Assembly (NCBI GenBank): GCA_910584375.1
Contig: CAJUAH010000048.1
Coordinates: 1-17,177 of the forward strand
Direction: 5' to 3'
Origin: an uncultured Acetatifactor sp.
Lineage (GTDB): Bacteria > Bacillota > Clostridia > Lachnospirales > Lachnospiraceae
DNA length: 17,177 nucleotides
Part shown: positions 8,028 to 15,270 of the stretch, in pieces
Layout: every line of letters starts with the position of its first letter
Position numbering within the stretch: the first letter of the stretch is position 1
Notes under the pieces: generated by a model
Databases searched by the model: none
The model's input: the letters and a program-made list of their open reading frames with translations, nothing else
Told to the model about the DNA's origin: nothing
Made by a program: the position numbers and the translations under genes

Positions 8028-8034
8028 TCACCTC
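8028..8034 (-). promoter_or_regulatory. Ribosome binding site deciding the AlgX-like start
   Basis: GAGGTGA on the - strand is eight bases before ATG 8019. It overlaps the competing GTG codon at 8031, which would have essentially no spacing from GGAGAG, so initiation at the ATG is favoured. Confidence 0.65.
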
Positions 8035-8053
8035 TCCAATGCCTCACTCCCTG

Positions 8054-9460
8054 TCAGAACTGAAAATAGATAAACGGCGTAAACGACGCGTCAGACATAT
8101 ATGCCATACTGATCAGTAAAACGATCACCGCGGCAATCCCTTTCGCACAGTCATTGATCCGAAATTTCCCAGGGAGACGGAAGACCGCCAGACCGGTTGC
8201 CAACAGGGCTATGACCCATACTTTTACGGGCACATAATAACCAAACTGATAAAACTGCAGCCCCGCAAGTTTCTCGCCGCCAAACATAACTCCTAAATAT
8301 CCAAAGGCCCGTGTAACGGATTCTGCGCGAAAGAATACCCATCCAAGGCAAACGACAAACAGAGTAAAAACCCTGCCCACTATACCGGAACAGCAAAAAT
8401 GGAATTTATCCTTCAGAAAATATTCCAACATTCTGAACAGGCCATGGTATATTCCCCATACCACAAAGTTCCATGCCGCGCCATGCCATAATCCGCATAT
8501 CGTAAACACAACGAGTAGATTGATATAAGTCCGCACAGCTCCCTTTCTGTTACCACCCAGCGGTATATAGAGATAATCTCTCAAGAAGGTGGACAGGGAA
8601 ACATGCCATCTCCGCCAGAAGTCCGTGAGGTTCTCCGCTGTGTACGGCTTGACAAAGTTTTCCGGAAAATGAAATCCTATGATCCGTCCTATGCCTATCG
8701 CCATATCCGAATACCCGGAAAAATCAAAATAAATCTGTAAGGTATACAAAACTGCCCCGGCCCACGCCAGAGGAGTGGACAGATTACTGTCCGGCAGAGC
8801 CCATACGGAATCGACCGCCTGGCCCAAAATATCCGCGATAATGACTTTTTTGCCCAGCCCGAAGATAAACCGGCAGATGCCATGGTAAACGTCTTCAAAA
8901 GTACAGACACGCGCACTGATCTCTTTATCTACAGAAGAGTAGCGAACAATAGGACCTGCTACCAGCTGCGGAAACATGGAGATATACAGGGCAAAAGAAA
9001 ATAAGTTCTTCTGCGCCCGGACATCTTTCCGGTAGACATCCACCACATAAGACAGTGCCTGGAAAATATAAAAGGATATCCCCACCGGTAAAATAATATT
9101 AAGCGTCACAGTCTGAAACGATTGTGAGAAAAGTCGCAGCAGACCCAGTACATTTTCATATATGAATATCGCATATTTAAAATATAAAAACAGCAGAATA
9201 TCCCCTCCCACTGTTACAATCAGCAGGAGCTTTTTCCTATATTTCTCAATAGCTAATGCCAATATATAGTTCCAAATTATTACTGCGAGTAATAACAGAA
9301 CAAAAAACCCGCCTGTAAACAGATAAAAGGTCAAACTAAATAATAAAATAATGGCATTAGCCGCTTTTGTAGACTTCGGAAATGTCTTAACCGCCGTAAA
9401 ATAAAACAGTAAAAACAGCGGGAAGAATACATAAATGAAAAAATTGGAGCTGAAAACCAT
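8054..9460 (-). CDS. MBOAT O-acyltransferase (AlgI/DltB/PatA type)
   Basis: This 468-residue polytopic membrane protein should move an acetyl group from a cytoplasmic donor to the outer face for glycan O-acetylation. Family motifs are clear: ILPVGISFYIFQALSY (123-138), FPQLVAGPIVRY (163-174), FDFSGYSDMAIG (245-256), FWRRWHVSLSTFLRDYLYIP (281-300) and LWHGAAWNF (324-332), whose His326 is the conserved MBOAT catalytic histidine. Length and motif order match AlgI and PatA rather than the shorter DltB. No dltA, dltC or dltD homologue is nearby; instead the AlgX-like gene follows at once, so acetyl rather than D-alanyl transfer is the better reading. The site GAGAGTGA lies just before the ATG. It sits downstream of a GtrA/GtrB pair in the same operon. 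Confidence 0.93.
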   Translation of the reverse strand: MVFSSNFFIYVFFPLFLLFYFTAVKTFPKSTKAANAIILLFSLTFYLFTGGFFVLLLLAVIIWNYILALAIEKYRKKLLLIVTVGGDILLFLYFKYAIFIYENVLGLLRLFSQSFQTVTLNIILPVGISFYIFQALSYVVDVYRKDVRAQKNLFSFALYISMFPQLVAGPIVRYSSVDKEISARVCTFEDVYHGICRFIFGLGKKVIIADILGQAVDSVWALPDSNLSTPLAWAGAVLYTLQIYFDFSGYSDMAIGIGRIIGFHFPENFVKPYTAENLTDFWRRWHVSLSTFLRDYLYIPLGGNRKGAVRTYINLLVVFTICGLWHGAAWNFVVWGIYHGLFRMLEYFLKDKFHFCCSGIVGRVFTLFVVCLGWVFFRAESVTRAFGYLGVMFGGEKLAGLQFYQFGYYVPVKVWVIALLATGLAVFRLPGKFRINDCAKGIAAVIVLLISMAYMSDASFTPFIYFQF

Positions 9461-9500
9461 ATCTTTTCACTCTCGCTTTCTTAAAAGTATATCTGGCTGT

Positions 9501-9929
9501 TTAAGTGTCCCCCTGTTGTCTTTTATGCCGGAAAATCACAAATTTGCTTGCCACATAATTCAGGATAATGACCAGTATATTTGAGCCTGTTTTAATTACA
9601 ACATCATTCATCAGGCATATATCCACAAATATGTACATGCACGCCCAATCCACGAGACCTGTTGCAAGCCTGCAGGCAAAGAAAGACGCTATCTCCCCGG
9701 CAATCTCCCGTGTATTGGCCGCCTCGCTGCGAAATACCCACTTACGGTTTGTGAGGTATGCAAACAGCACTGCTCCCGCCCATGCAATGATTGTACTCGG
9801 CATCACTCCCAGGCCAATGGGATGAGCCACGACCCAATATACCGCAATGTTCACAAGCGTAGTCAGTACGCCGAACACCCCATAGGGGATAACATCTTTA
9901 TATTTTGCAACAAATCTTTTGATGTCCAT
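9501..9929 (-). CDS. GtrA-family membrane protein, candidate lipid-linked sugar flippase
   Basis: This 142-residue protein has four hydrophobic segments and the GtrA landmarks: an N-terminal VIPYGVFGVLTTLVNIAVYW, the central YLTNRKWVFRS, and the C-terminal ILNYVASKFVIFRHKR. GtrA proteins are small four-pass proteins thought to help flip undecaprenyl-phosphate-linked sugars made by a GtrB-type enzyme. Here the GtrB-like gene is directly upstream, 22 bases away, and a GT-C transferase lies before that, giving a GtrA/GtrB/GtrC-like set. Translation starts at ATG 9929, with AGAGGA before it. The family call is firm; flippase function is family knowledge, not visible in sequence. Confidence 0.9.
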   Translation of the reverse strand: MDIKRFVAKYKDVIPYGVFGVLTTLVNIAVYWVVAHPIGLGVMPSTIIAWAGAVLFAYLTNRKWVFRSEAANTREIAGEIASFFACRLATGLVDWACMYIFVDICLMNDVVIKTGSNILVIILNYVASKFVIFRHKRQQGDT

Positions 9930-9951
9930 AGTATCCTCTTGTCGTCATTAA

Positions 9952-10680
9952 TCAGTCACTGATATGTTTCCTGAGCATTCCAAAATCACCCAGAGCCTTC
10001 CAGCCTATCTTGATGATTTTTTTGATATTTATAGAGTTTGTTCCGCCCTGTCTGGGCTTAAAAGTAATATCAATAAACTTCACCTTCTCCTTGAAATAGG
10101 CAAAATACGTTGTCAGCATAACGTTAGGCAGATTAAAATCTTTCGGCATTTTTCCCAGATATTTTGCAACCAGTTCTGACTTCATCAGTCTAAATGGCGC
10201 ATTTGAATCGGGTACCCTGACTCCAAAGGTCATTCGGAGGAGCAGCAGCAATACGCCTTCCACAAATTTTCTTGACCGGCCGTCCTGTCTTTGGGGACGG
10301 CTGCCTATGACTGCATCGTATTCATCCCTGCATTCCCAAAACTGCTCAAACTCTGCCGGGTCCGTCTGCCCGTCTGAATCTGTCTGAAATATATAGTCGG
10401 CGTTGTTATCGATAGCATAGTTATATCCAAAAAGCAAAGTCGGGCCATGACCACCATTAGGTTTTGTGAGGGGTAACAGCAGGGGCCTGGTTTGAGCACA
10501 TGCGCAGATAACTTCATATGTATTGTCCTTACTGCCATCGTTGATAATAATCAGGCGCGACTTTCCGTCTCCATCGTGTTTCTCAAGGACTGGATACCAA
10601 TCGTCAATCAGTTTTACTATATTTTCCGATTCGTTATATGCAGGAATTATGATGTATAATGTTTCCTTATTATTTGCCAT
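9952..10680 (-). CDS. GtrB/DPM1-like GT2 polyprenyl-phosphate glycosyltransferase
   Basis: This 242-residue GT-A-fold enzyme should transfer a sugar from a nucleotide donor to undecaprenyl phosphate at the inner face of the membrane. It has the family opening IIIPAYNESENI (10-21), INDGSKDNT (46-54), and the metal-binding QTDSDGQTDP (99-108). VPDSNAPFRLM and KPRQGGTNS are also typical of the DPM1-like subgroup. It has no C-terminal membrane segments, unlike classical GtrB, so the separate GtrA protein encoded 22 bases downstream probably completes the system. GGAG precedes ATG 10680. The gene is 20 bases from the GT-C transferase upstream, which is the likely user of the lipid-linked sugar. 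The sugar cannot be told from sequence. Confidence 0.9.
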   Translation of the reverse strand: MANNKETLYIIIPAYNESENIVKLIDDWYPVLEKHDGDGKSRLIIINDGSKDNTYEVICACAQTRPLLLPLTKPNGGHGPTLLFGYNYAIDNNADYIFQTDSDGQTDPAEFEQFWECRDEYDAVIGSRPQRQDGRSRKFVEGVLLLLLRMTFGVRVPDSNAPFRLMKSELVAKYLGKMPKDFNLPNVMLTTYFAYFKEKVKFIDITFKPRQGGTNSINIKKIIKIGWKALGDFGMLRKHISD

Positions 10681-10700
10681 TTCATTCTCCTTTTTTGCGT

Positions 10701-12305
10701 TTAGTCTGCCGCAGATATGCTTTTCGCCTTATCCCGGATTTCATACAGAATATATCTGTCTTTATCCTCACAGGAGGGAGAGTGGAATACTTCTGTCAAC
10801 TCATAGTATTGCCCCAGCCATTCTGCACAACTTCCTTCCCATTCGTTTGGAAGGGCCAGCGAACCCCCAATCAAAAAATAATTGGGAACCTCTTCCAGAT
10901 TTTCCCCGTTATGTATTTTGGGGTTTATGTCCTTAAAATTATATTCCACCAAAAGACCGACTTCAGGCGCCTGCCACCATCCATATACATAAATCTGAGC
11001 ATCCGAAGGTAAATTCATTATTTCATCTCTCATTTCCTGTATGGGTCTGTTTGCCGCGGACACATCGCTGTTTTTTGTAGTATAAAGCCACCAGTGATAT
11101 CGCAATGAATCCTTTTCCGAAACCAGGCACAGGAAAAGCAATATGATTCCCAGCCATGCAATTACGTTTTTAAATCCGCTCAAAAAGACTTTTTCCACGC
11201 TGATCATAAAGAAAATTATCAACATTATCTTTAGAAATTCACCATAAACTGCCATTCTCCGAGCATACTTTAATCCTTCAGATCCAAATAGAACAAAATA
11301 GATCAATAGTGATTCCGCGCCCAACGCCATTGCCAGCAAACCGCTCATTCTTGGATCTCTACCAGTACGTTTCCGGAAAAAATAGTAATATACGAAACAA
11401 ATCAGAGGTATAGCTATAGCAAGGACGATCAGCCAATAATTCACACCTAAAACTTCCTTTAGATATAAGGCTCTATCCAGTATACCCGCCCATGTAAAGT
11501 TGCCGAATAAACTGGTAGTTCCAGTTTGAGAAAACAGGTTATTCTTTTCAGAGACCCACCAATGCAGCCATTTTGAAACATCGCCGCCATATTGCACCAA
11601 CTTGAATATTTCCCATACCAAAATTCCTGCTGTTAATCCCATAAGGAAATATAACAACTTTTTCAGCGGCCCTTTCTTAATCAATTCATTCCATACAATC
11701 ATTGCGCAAAACACAATGACATAGCATATCTGACTGCTTTTTGTCACAAGGCTAAATGCCAGAAAAAATCCAGACAATGTCAAATATTTAATAGAGGACT
11801 TGCGATAATACAATAGAAGAAACAATGTGGAGAGCAGGGCATAAAACATAGCGCCTATTTCCCCTATAAGACATACAGATATAAGTTCAAACCATCCCGG
11901 AACCCCCAAATACAATAAAACGGCCACGATTGACAAAATATATTTACACTTTGTCTGTAGAACCTGAGCAAACAAAATATATAGTAATATCAGCGTTCCC
12001 GCTCCATATATAATTGGGATAAAATTTGTTGTAAAGTTAGATATGCCCCATACCTTATAAAGAAATGCCGTTCCTAACAGCATTGTTGGGCCCGTGGTGA
12101 TAGAATTATAAAAAACAATTTCATCCGGATATGTCACAGCATATTTGCCTGTCTCGGCAAAATGTTTTGCTACCTGGGCATTATATGCCTCATCAAATCC
12201 AATAACACTTGTGATACCGGTATTAATATTGTCCCACGTAATTAAGACTAAAATAATAGCAAAAATAATAGTTGGAACAGCAGTATATAATATGTGCTTT
12301 CTCAT
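10701..12305 (-). CDS. GT-C membrane glycosyltransferase (ArnT/PMT-like)
   Basis: This 534-residue protein has about ten membrane segments up to roughly residue 395, then a soluble C-terminal part of about 130 residues. The first external loop carries GFDEAYNAQVAKHFAETG (36-53), the GT-C acidic signature with the expected Asp-Glu and the ArnT-like pattern of alanines and aromatic residues. Such enzymes move a sugar from undecaprenyl phosphate to an external acceptor. It lies between an SMR-like membrane gene (9-base gap) and a GtrB-like gene (20-base gap), so it could serve either lipid-sugar set. AGGGG lies eight bases before the ATG. The acceptor is presumably a surface polymer, by context. 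Confidence 0.85.
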   Translation of the reverse strand: MRKHILYTAVPTIIFAIILVLITWDNINTGITSVIGFDEAYNAQVAKHFAETGKYAVTYPDEIVFYNSITTGPTMLLGTAFLYKVWGISNFTTNFIPIIYGAGTLILLYILFAQVLQTKCKYILSIVAVLLYLGVPGWFELISVCLIGEIGAMFYALLSTLFLLLYYRKSSIKYLTLSGFFLAFSLVTKSSQICYVIVFCAMIVWNELIKKGPLKKLLYFLMGLTAGILVWEIFKLVQYGGDVSKWLHWWVSEKNNLFSQTGTTSLFGNFTWAGILDRALYLKEVLGVNYWLIVLAIAIPLICFVYYYFFRKRTGRDPRMSGLLAMALGAESLLIYFVLFGSEGLKYARRMAVYGEFLKIMLIIFFMISVEKVFLSGFKNVIAWLGIILLFLCLVSEKDSLRYHWWLYTTKNSDVSAANRPIQEMRDEIMNLPSDAQIYVYGWWQAPEVGLLVEYNFKDINPKIHNGENLEEVPNYFLIGGSLALPNEWEGSCAEWLGQYYELTEVFHSPSCEDKDRYILYEIRDKAKSISAAD

Positions 12306-12314
12306 TTCGAGCCC

Positions 12315-12662
12315 CTATCTAAAAATTGATATGTATACACCTATAACAATAACTACTACTCCAATCCATCTATTGACCGGTATCTCTTCTTTAAATATAA
12401 GTCCGGATACGATCAAAACTATTGGAAATGCCAGTGCCTGAATAGGGTATGCAAAACTAATCTTTACCTTGCTTAATATGTATAACCATAAAAGAGTTGT
12501 ACAACCATATAATGCCAATGCCAGTAATATAATTGGTGAAAACAGCAGCGCTATAATGTCCGAAAAACTGGAAATTGATTTCCCATTGCTTCCCAATTTA
12601 AACAGCACTTGACCGCAGACCATCATCAAAGTATTGATTAGACATAAGAATATATTCTTCAT
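12315..12662 (-). CDS. Small SMR/EamA-like membrane protein, candidate ArnE/F-type flippase
   Basis: This 115-residue protein has four hydrophobic segments with the small multidrug resistance/EamA layout: a glutamine-containing first helix (MMVCGQVLFKLGS), LSKVKISFAYPIQALAFPIVLIVSGLIFKEEIP in the third, and NRWIGVVVIVIGVYISI in the last. ArnE and ArnF, which flip undecaprenyl-phosphate-aminoarabinose, share this size and fold. Position between a GT2/DUF2304 pair and a GT-C transferase supports a lipid-linked sugar flippase over a drug exporter. Its ATG overlaps the stop of the DUF2304 gene as ATGA, indicating coupled translation. Function is inferred from context. Confidence 0.82.
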   Translation of the reverse strand: MKNIFLCLINTLMMVCGQVLFKLGSNGKSISSFSDIIALLFSPIILLALALYGCTTLLWLYILSKVKISFAYPIQALAFPIVLIVSGLIFKEEIPVNRWIGVVVIVIGVYISIFR

Positions 12663-13024
12663 TGTATATCTTTCTTTTCCTCCAATTCACGAATCTTTTT
12701 TTCTAAAATCCCAATACTCTGAATTAAACGCTTGATTTTGGTATTTATGCGCGAGATAACAGACGTAAGCAAAAGGAGCATTAGCATAAATAAGAAAATA
12801 CATATTGCGAACAGACCATTAGCAGGAGTAATCAGGCCTAATTTACCCATAAGACTGCTAAAACCCTCCGGAAATAATATTATCAAAAATACCACTATTC
12901 CGCTGAACAACCACATAAGGCTATATTTTAAAGAAAGATATTTCTTTTTAATCAAATAAAATATGCTGACAAAGAAAAAGATGATCGCGATGCATAAAAA
13001 TATTTTCAACCTAAGAGTTACCAT
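12659..13024 (-). CDS. DUF2304-family membrane protein
   Basis: This 121-residue protein has three hydrophobic segments (about 5-24, 32-51 and 68-88) and a charged, probably coiled-coil tail (IKRLIQSIGILEKKIRELEEKK). Size, topology and the YSLMWLFSGIVVFLIILFP segment fit the DUF2304 family, which commonly sits beside GT2 polyprenyl-phosphate glycosyltransferases, as it does here. It overlaps the upstream GT2 by seven bases and the downstream SMR-like gene by four. It may anchor the soluble GT2 at the membrane or help in sugar-lipid handling; that is inference. GGGG lies a few bases before ATG 13024. Confidence 0.8.
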   Translation of the reverse strand: MVTLRLKIFLCIAIIFFFVSIFYLIKKKYLSLKYSLMWLFSGIVVFLIILFPEGFSSLMGKLGLITPANGLFAICIFLFMLMLLLLTSVISRINTKIKRLIQSIGILEKKIRELEEKKDIQ

Positions 13025-13731
13025 TTATCTTCCCCCTGTGATACTCGTAATAGAATAATTGATAAAGAAACCTTAATCATATAATAGACAGTTTTCAAGC
13101 CAGATATTGAACTGACTCCCCCGACGCGTTCATTCATGATTACAGGGATTTCGGTTATTTTTGCCCCTTTGCGGGCCGCTACAACAATACTTTCCGGTTC
13201 AGGATAATCATCAGCATATTCTCTTGCAAACAATGCAATCATCTTTTTGTCGACTGCGCGAAAGCCGCTCGTAACGTCAAGTATCTTTGCTCCTGTGCAT
13301 ATCCTGATCAGTCCACTCAAAAATTTAATTCCCAGCCTCCGCATAAAAGAAGATTGAAAGCCTTCCTTATTAATATATCTTGAGCCAATTACCATGTTTG
13401 CCGTGCCATCAACAATTGGATGAATCAGCGCGTTCAAATACTCTGCATTATGTTGTCCGTCGCCGTCCATCTGTATCGCAATATCGTAATTGTTTTTATA
13501 TGCATATAAATAACCCGTTTGTACGCCGCCGCCGATACCGACATTGACCGGCAGGTCTATGTAGCTGCAATGAGCCGTCTCCAAAATATCCAAAGTGTTA
13601 TCCTTTGAGCAGTCATTAACCACCAGATAATCCATGTCCGGAGCGTACTTTTTCAAATCTGTCAGAACTTTTTCGATATTATCCTGCTCATTGTAGGCAG
13701 GTATTATTACTAAGCTCTTCAACTTGTCCAC
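13018..13731 (-). CDS. DPM1-like GT2 polyprenyl-phosphate glycosyltransferase
   Basis: This 237-residue GT-A-fold enzyme opens the ten-gene operon. It has LVIIPAYNEQDNI (7-19), VVNDCSKDNT (37-46) and the metal-binding QMDGDGQH (87-94), followed by VIGSRY and TSGFRAV, all typical of DPM1-like enzymes loading a sugar onto undecaprenyl phosphate. There are no strong C-terminal membrane segments; the next gene encodes a DUF2304 protein that may fill that role. The start is uncertain: GTG 13731 has GGGG seven bases before it, while a TTG at 13719 has AGGTGG at similar spacing and would give the common opening MKSLVIIPAYNE. I keep the GTG. A TTGACA promoter about 120 bases upstream lies within the inverted-repeat segment. 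Confidence 0.88.
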   Translation of the reverse strand: MDKLKSLVIIPAYNEQDNIEKVLTDLKKYAPDMDYLVVNDCSKDNTLDILETAHCSYIDLPVNVGIGGGVQTGYLYAYKNNYDIAIQMDGDGQHNAEYLNALIHPIVDGTANMVIGSRYINKEGFQSSFMRRLGIKFLSGLIRICTGAKILDVTSGFRAVDKKMIALFAREYADDYPEPESIVVAARKGAKITEIPVIMNERVGGVSSISGLKTVYYMIKVSLSIILLRVSQGEDKW

Positions 13732-13814
13732 CTATTTTCCCCAAATGCAATGTTACAATATTTTCTACGCCGAATCCCATATTATTTACTATTTAAGAAT
13801 GTTCCCGAACGCAA

Positions 13815-13833
13815 TAGATAATCACATATTATC
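13815..13833 (+). repeat. Left arm of 19-bp inverted repeat (candidate inversion site)
   Basis: The sequence tagataatcacatattatc is the exact reverse complement of 14153-14171. The arm is itself a dyad: eight-bp half-sites (13815-13822 and 13828-13835) around the five-base asymmetric spacer CACAT, the form of a tyrosine-recombinase core site. Confidence 0.8.
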
Positions 13834-13851
13834 TACCCAAAATCACAAATG

Positions 13852-13874
13852 AAGGATAATCCCAGATTATCCTT
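13852..13874. promoter_or_regulatory. Palindrome between promoter boxes, possible operator
   Basis: A perfect nine-bp dyad (AAGGATAAT and ATTATCCTT) with a five-base spacer, CCCAG. It shares GATAAT-N5-ATTATC with both arms of the 19-bp inverted repeat but has a different spacer. It could be an operator for a dimeric regulator, or an accessory recombinase-binding site. Confidence 0.5.
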
Positions 13875-13880
13875 TGTCAA
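13853..13880 (-). promoter_or_regulatory. Candidate promoter of the ten-gene - strand operon, inside the inverted-repeat segment
   Basis: On the - strand, a perfect TTGACA (13875-13880), 16 bases, then TATCCT (13853-13858, 4 of 6 to consensus). It reads outward over the left repeat arm to the GT2 at 13731, with a leader of about 115 bases. The palindrome GATAAT-N5-ATTATC (13855-13871) lies between the two promoter boxes. If the segment inverted, these boxes would fall near 14106-14133 and read toward 14296. Confidence 0.5.
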
Positions 13881-13963
13881 GTGTCTACCATCAGGAATAT
13901 CATATCTGCATATCCCGAAACAATTAATATTTCTAGGTAAGTCACATTATTGAGGATAACATA

Positions 13964-14011
13964 CTTTCCGCAATAATGCAAATATTTTTTGTAAGGCATT
14001 ATTGCGGAAAG
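13964..14011. repeat. Perfect 16-bp hairpin in the centre of the intergenic region
   Basis: CTTTCCGCAATAATGC (13964-13979) pairs perfectly with 13996-14011 around a 16-base loop. Neither strand has a T-run directly after the stem, so it is not a classic terminator, though it could still impede transcription. It lies near the midpoint of the segment between the inverted repeats. Confidence 0.7.
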
Positions 14012-14152
14012 CTTTATATCAGAGGTTATAACTGCCTTTGAACAAGGTGAATAAACCCGATCTGCTAGCGAATAGGATAATGGATTCGGATATGGTTTTG
14101 CACACAACGTCGTTATCGTACGGCTATGCTCATGTACAATCGCTGCAAAAAG

Positions 14153-14171
14153 GATAATATGTGATTATCTA
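14153..14171 (-). repeat. Right arm of 19-bp inverted repeat (candidate inversion site)
   Basis: This is an exact inverted copy of 13815-13833, with spacer ATGTG, the complement of CACAT. It lies 125 bases before the start of the + strand GT2. The two arms enclose 319 bp. Confidence 0.8.
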
Positions 14172-14295
14172 ACGCCTATTTATTCAAGCCTTGATTAACT
14201 TACATATTTCTACTAACAAATCTTCAGCTAATATACATACGCAAAAAGGAATTTACAGAAACACATAGAATCAACAGGTTATAGACAGGAGATGT

Positions 14296-15270
14296 ATGGA
14301 TAAAATAGCCGTTTTAATACCTTGTTATAATGAAAGTAAGACTATATCAAAAGTAGTATCTGACTATAAAAATTTTTTGCCCTCTGCTGCTGTATATGTA
14401 TATGACAACAACTCATCCGATGGCAGCGCGCAACTGGCGCAGGCTGCCGGCGCAATTGTTCGCTATGAAAAGCAACAGGGAAAAGGAAACGTCATTCGTA
14501 GAATGTTCCGGGAAATTGACGCCGAGTGTTATGTTATGGTAGATGGAGATGATACCTATCCCGTAGAATGTGTCATGGATCTGGTTAATGAAGTGCTGGT
14601 CAACCAGGCCGACATGGTGGTCGGCGATCGCCTGTCTTCCACATATTTTACTGAAAACAAGCGGCCTTTCCACAATTTAGGAAACTCGTTAGTGCGCAAA
14701 AGCATTAATGTGTTATTTAAAAGCAACATAAAGGACATGATGACTGGATATCGTGCTTTTAGCTATGAGTTTGTAAAGACTTTCCCGATTCTGTCTAAGG
14801 GGTTTGAAATAGAGACTGAGATGAGCATTCATGCCATCGACAAAAGAATGCAGATCGCAAATGTCGTTATCGAGTATAGAGACAGACCAGAGGGGAGCGA
14901 ATCTAAACTAAATACATTTACTGATGGATACAAAGTACTAAGTACCATTTCCAGACTTTTTCGGACATATAAGCCCTTGCGCTATTTTAGTACACTATCC
15001 ATATTTTTAATGCTTATAGCCGGCATCTTTTTTACGCCAGTCCTTGTTGAATATTTGCAGACCGGACTCGTAAACAGGTTTCCGACTTTGATAGTATGTG
15101 GTTTCATCACAATCGCTGCCATACAGGCTATGTTTTCGGGCCTTTTGCTGGAAAATCTTCTTCATGCTGAAAAACATAATTTTGAAAATAGATTACACGA
15201 TGTTTATGCCCGCAAGAAAGAACTATTGTCCGCAAGGGAGCACAGGGGAGAGGAAGAGAGTCAAATATGA
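14296..15270 (+). CDS. Membrane-anchored GT2 glycosyltransferase
   Basis: This 324-residue GT-A-fold enzyme has VLIPCYNESKTI (6-17), VYDNNSSDGS (35-44), the metal-binding MVDGDDTYP (81-89), and GYRAFS (151-156), as in GT2 enzymes that load a sugar onto undecaprenyl phosphate. Two membrane segments follow (about 231-252 and 262-284) with a charged tail, the GtrB-like arrangement that ties the catalytic domain to the membrane and does not obviously need a separate anchor. GTG and TTG alternatives are unnecessary: AGGAG sits directly before ATG 14296. The next gene, a GT-C-like protein, overlaps by ATGA, so the pair probably acts as donor maker and donor user. It diverges from the ten-gene operon across the inverted-repeat region. 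Confidence 0.9.
   Translation: MDKIAVLIPCYNESKTISKVVSDYKNFLPSAAVYVYDNNSSDGSAQLAQAAGAIVRYEKQQGKGNVIRRMFREIDAECYVMVDGDDTYPVECVMDLVNEVLVNQADMVVGDRLSSTYFTENKRPFHNLGNSLVRKSINVLFKSNIKDMMTGYRAFSYEFVKTFPILSKGFEIETEMSIHAIDKRMQIANVVIEYRDRPEGSESKLNTFTDGYKVLSTISRLFRTYKPLRYFSTLSIFLMLIAGIFFTPVLVEYLQTGLVNRFPTLIVCGFITIAAIQAMFSGLLLENLLHAEKHNFENRLHDVYARKKELLSAREHRGEEESQI

Larger units (their letters stand above)
13732..14295. other. Divergent intergenic region with no credible gene
   Basis: These 564 AT-rich bases separate two divergent glycan operons. They contain a 19-bp inverted repeat pair, three GATAAT-N5-ATTATC palindromes, a central 16-bp hairpin, and a TTGACA promoter reading toward the - operon. I see no comparable promoter between 14172 and 14295 for the + operon. 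The only open frame (13877-14107, -) starts at TTG without a ribosome binding site and runs through the hairpin, so it is not called. Confidence 0.8.

Noticed and set aside
8054..9460. DltB of a D-alanylation system
   Set aside because: No dltA, dltC or dltD-like genes are present, and the adjacent partner is AlgX-like, so O-acetylation is the better reading.
12315..12662. Small multidrug resistance exporter
   Set aside because: The fold fits, but the position between GT2/DUF2304 and GT-C genes favours a lipid-linked sugar flippase role like ArnE/ArnF.
13877..14107. 76-codon open frame on the - strand in the divergent region
   Set aside because: It has a TTG start, no ribosome binding site, passes through the perfect hairpin, and has no recognisable motif.
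13815..14171. CRISPR array or MITE/insertion sequence
   Set aside because: The motifs are unevenly spaced and inverted, not direct repeats with spacers. I found no target-site duplication next to the 19-bp repeats: the bases just outside (GCAA and ACGC) do not match.
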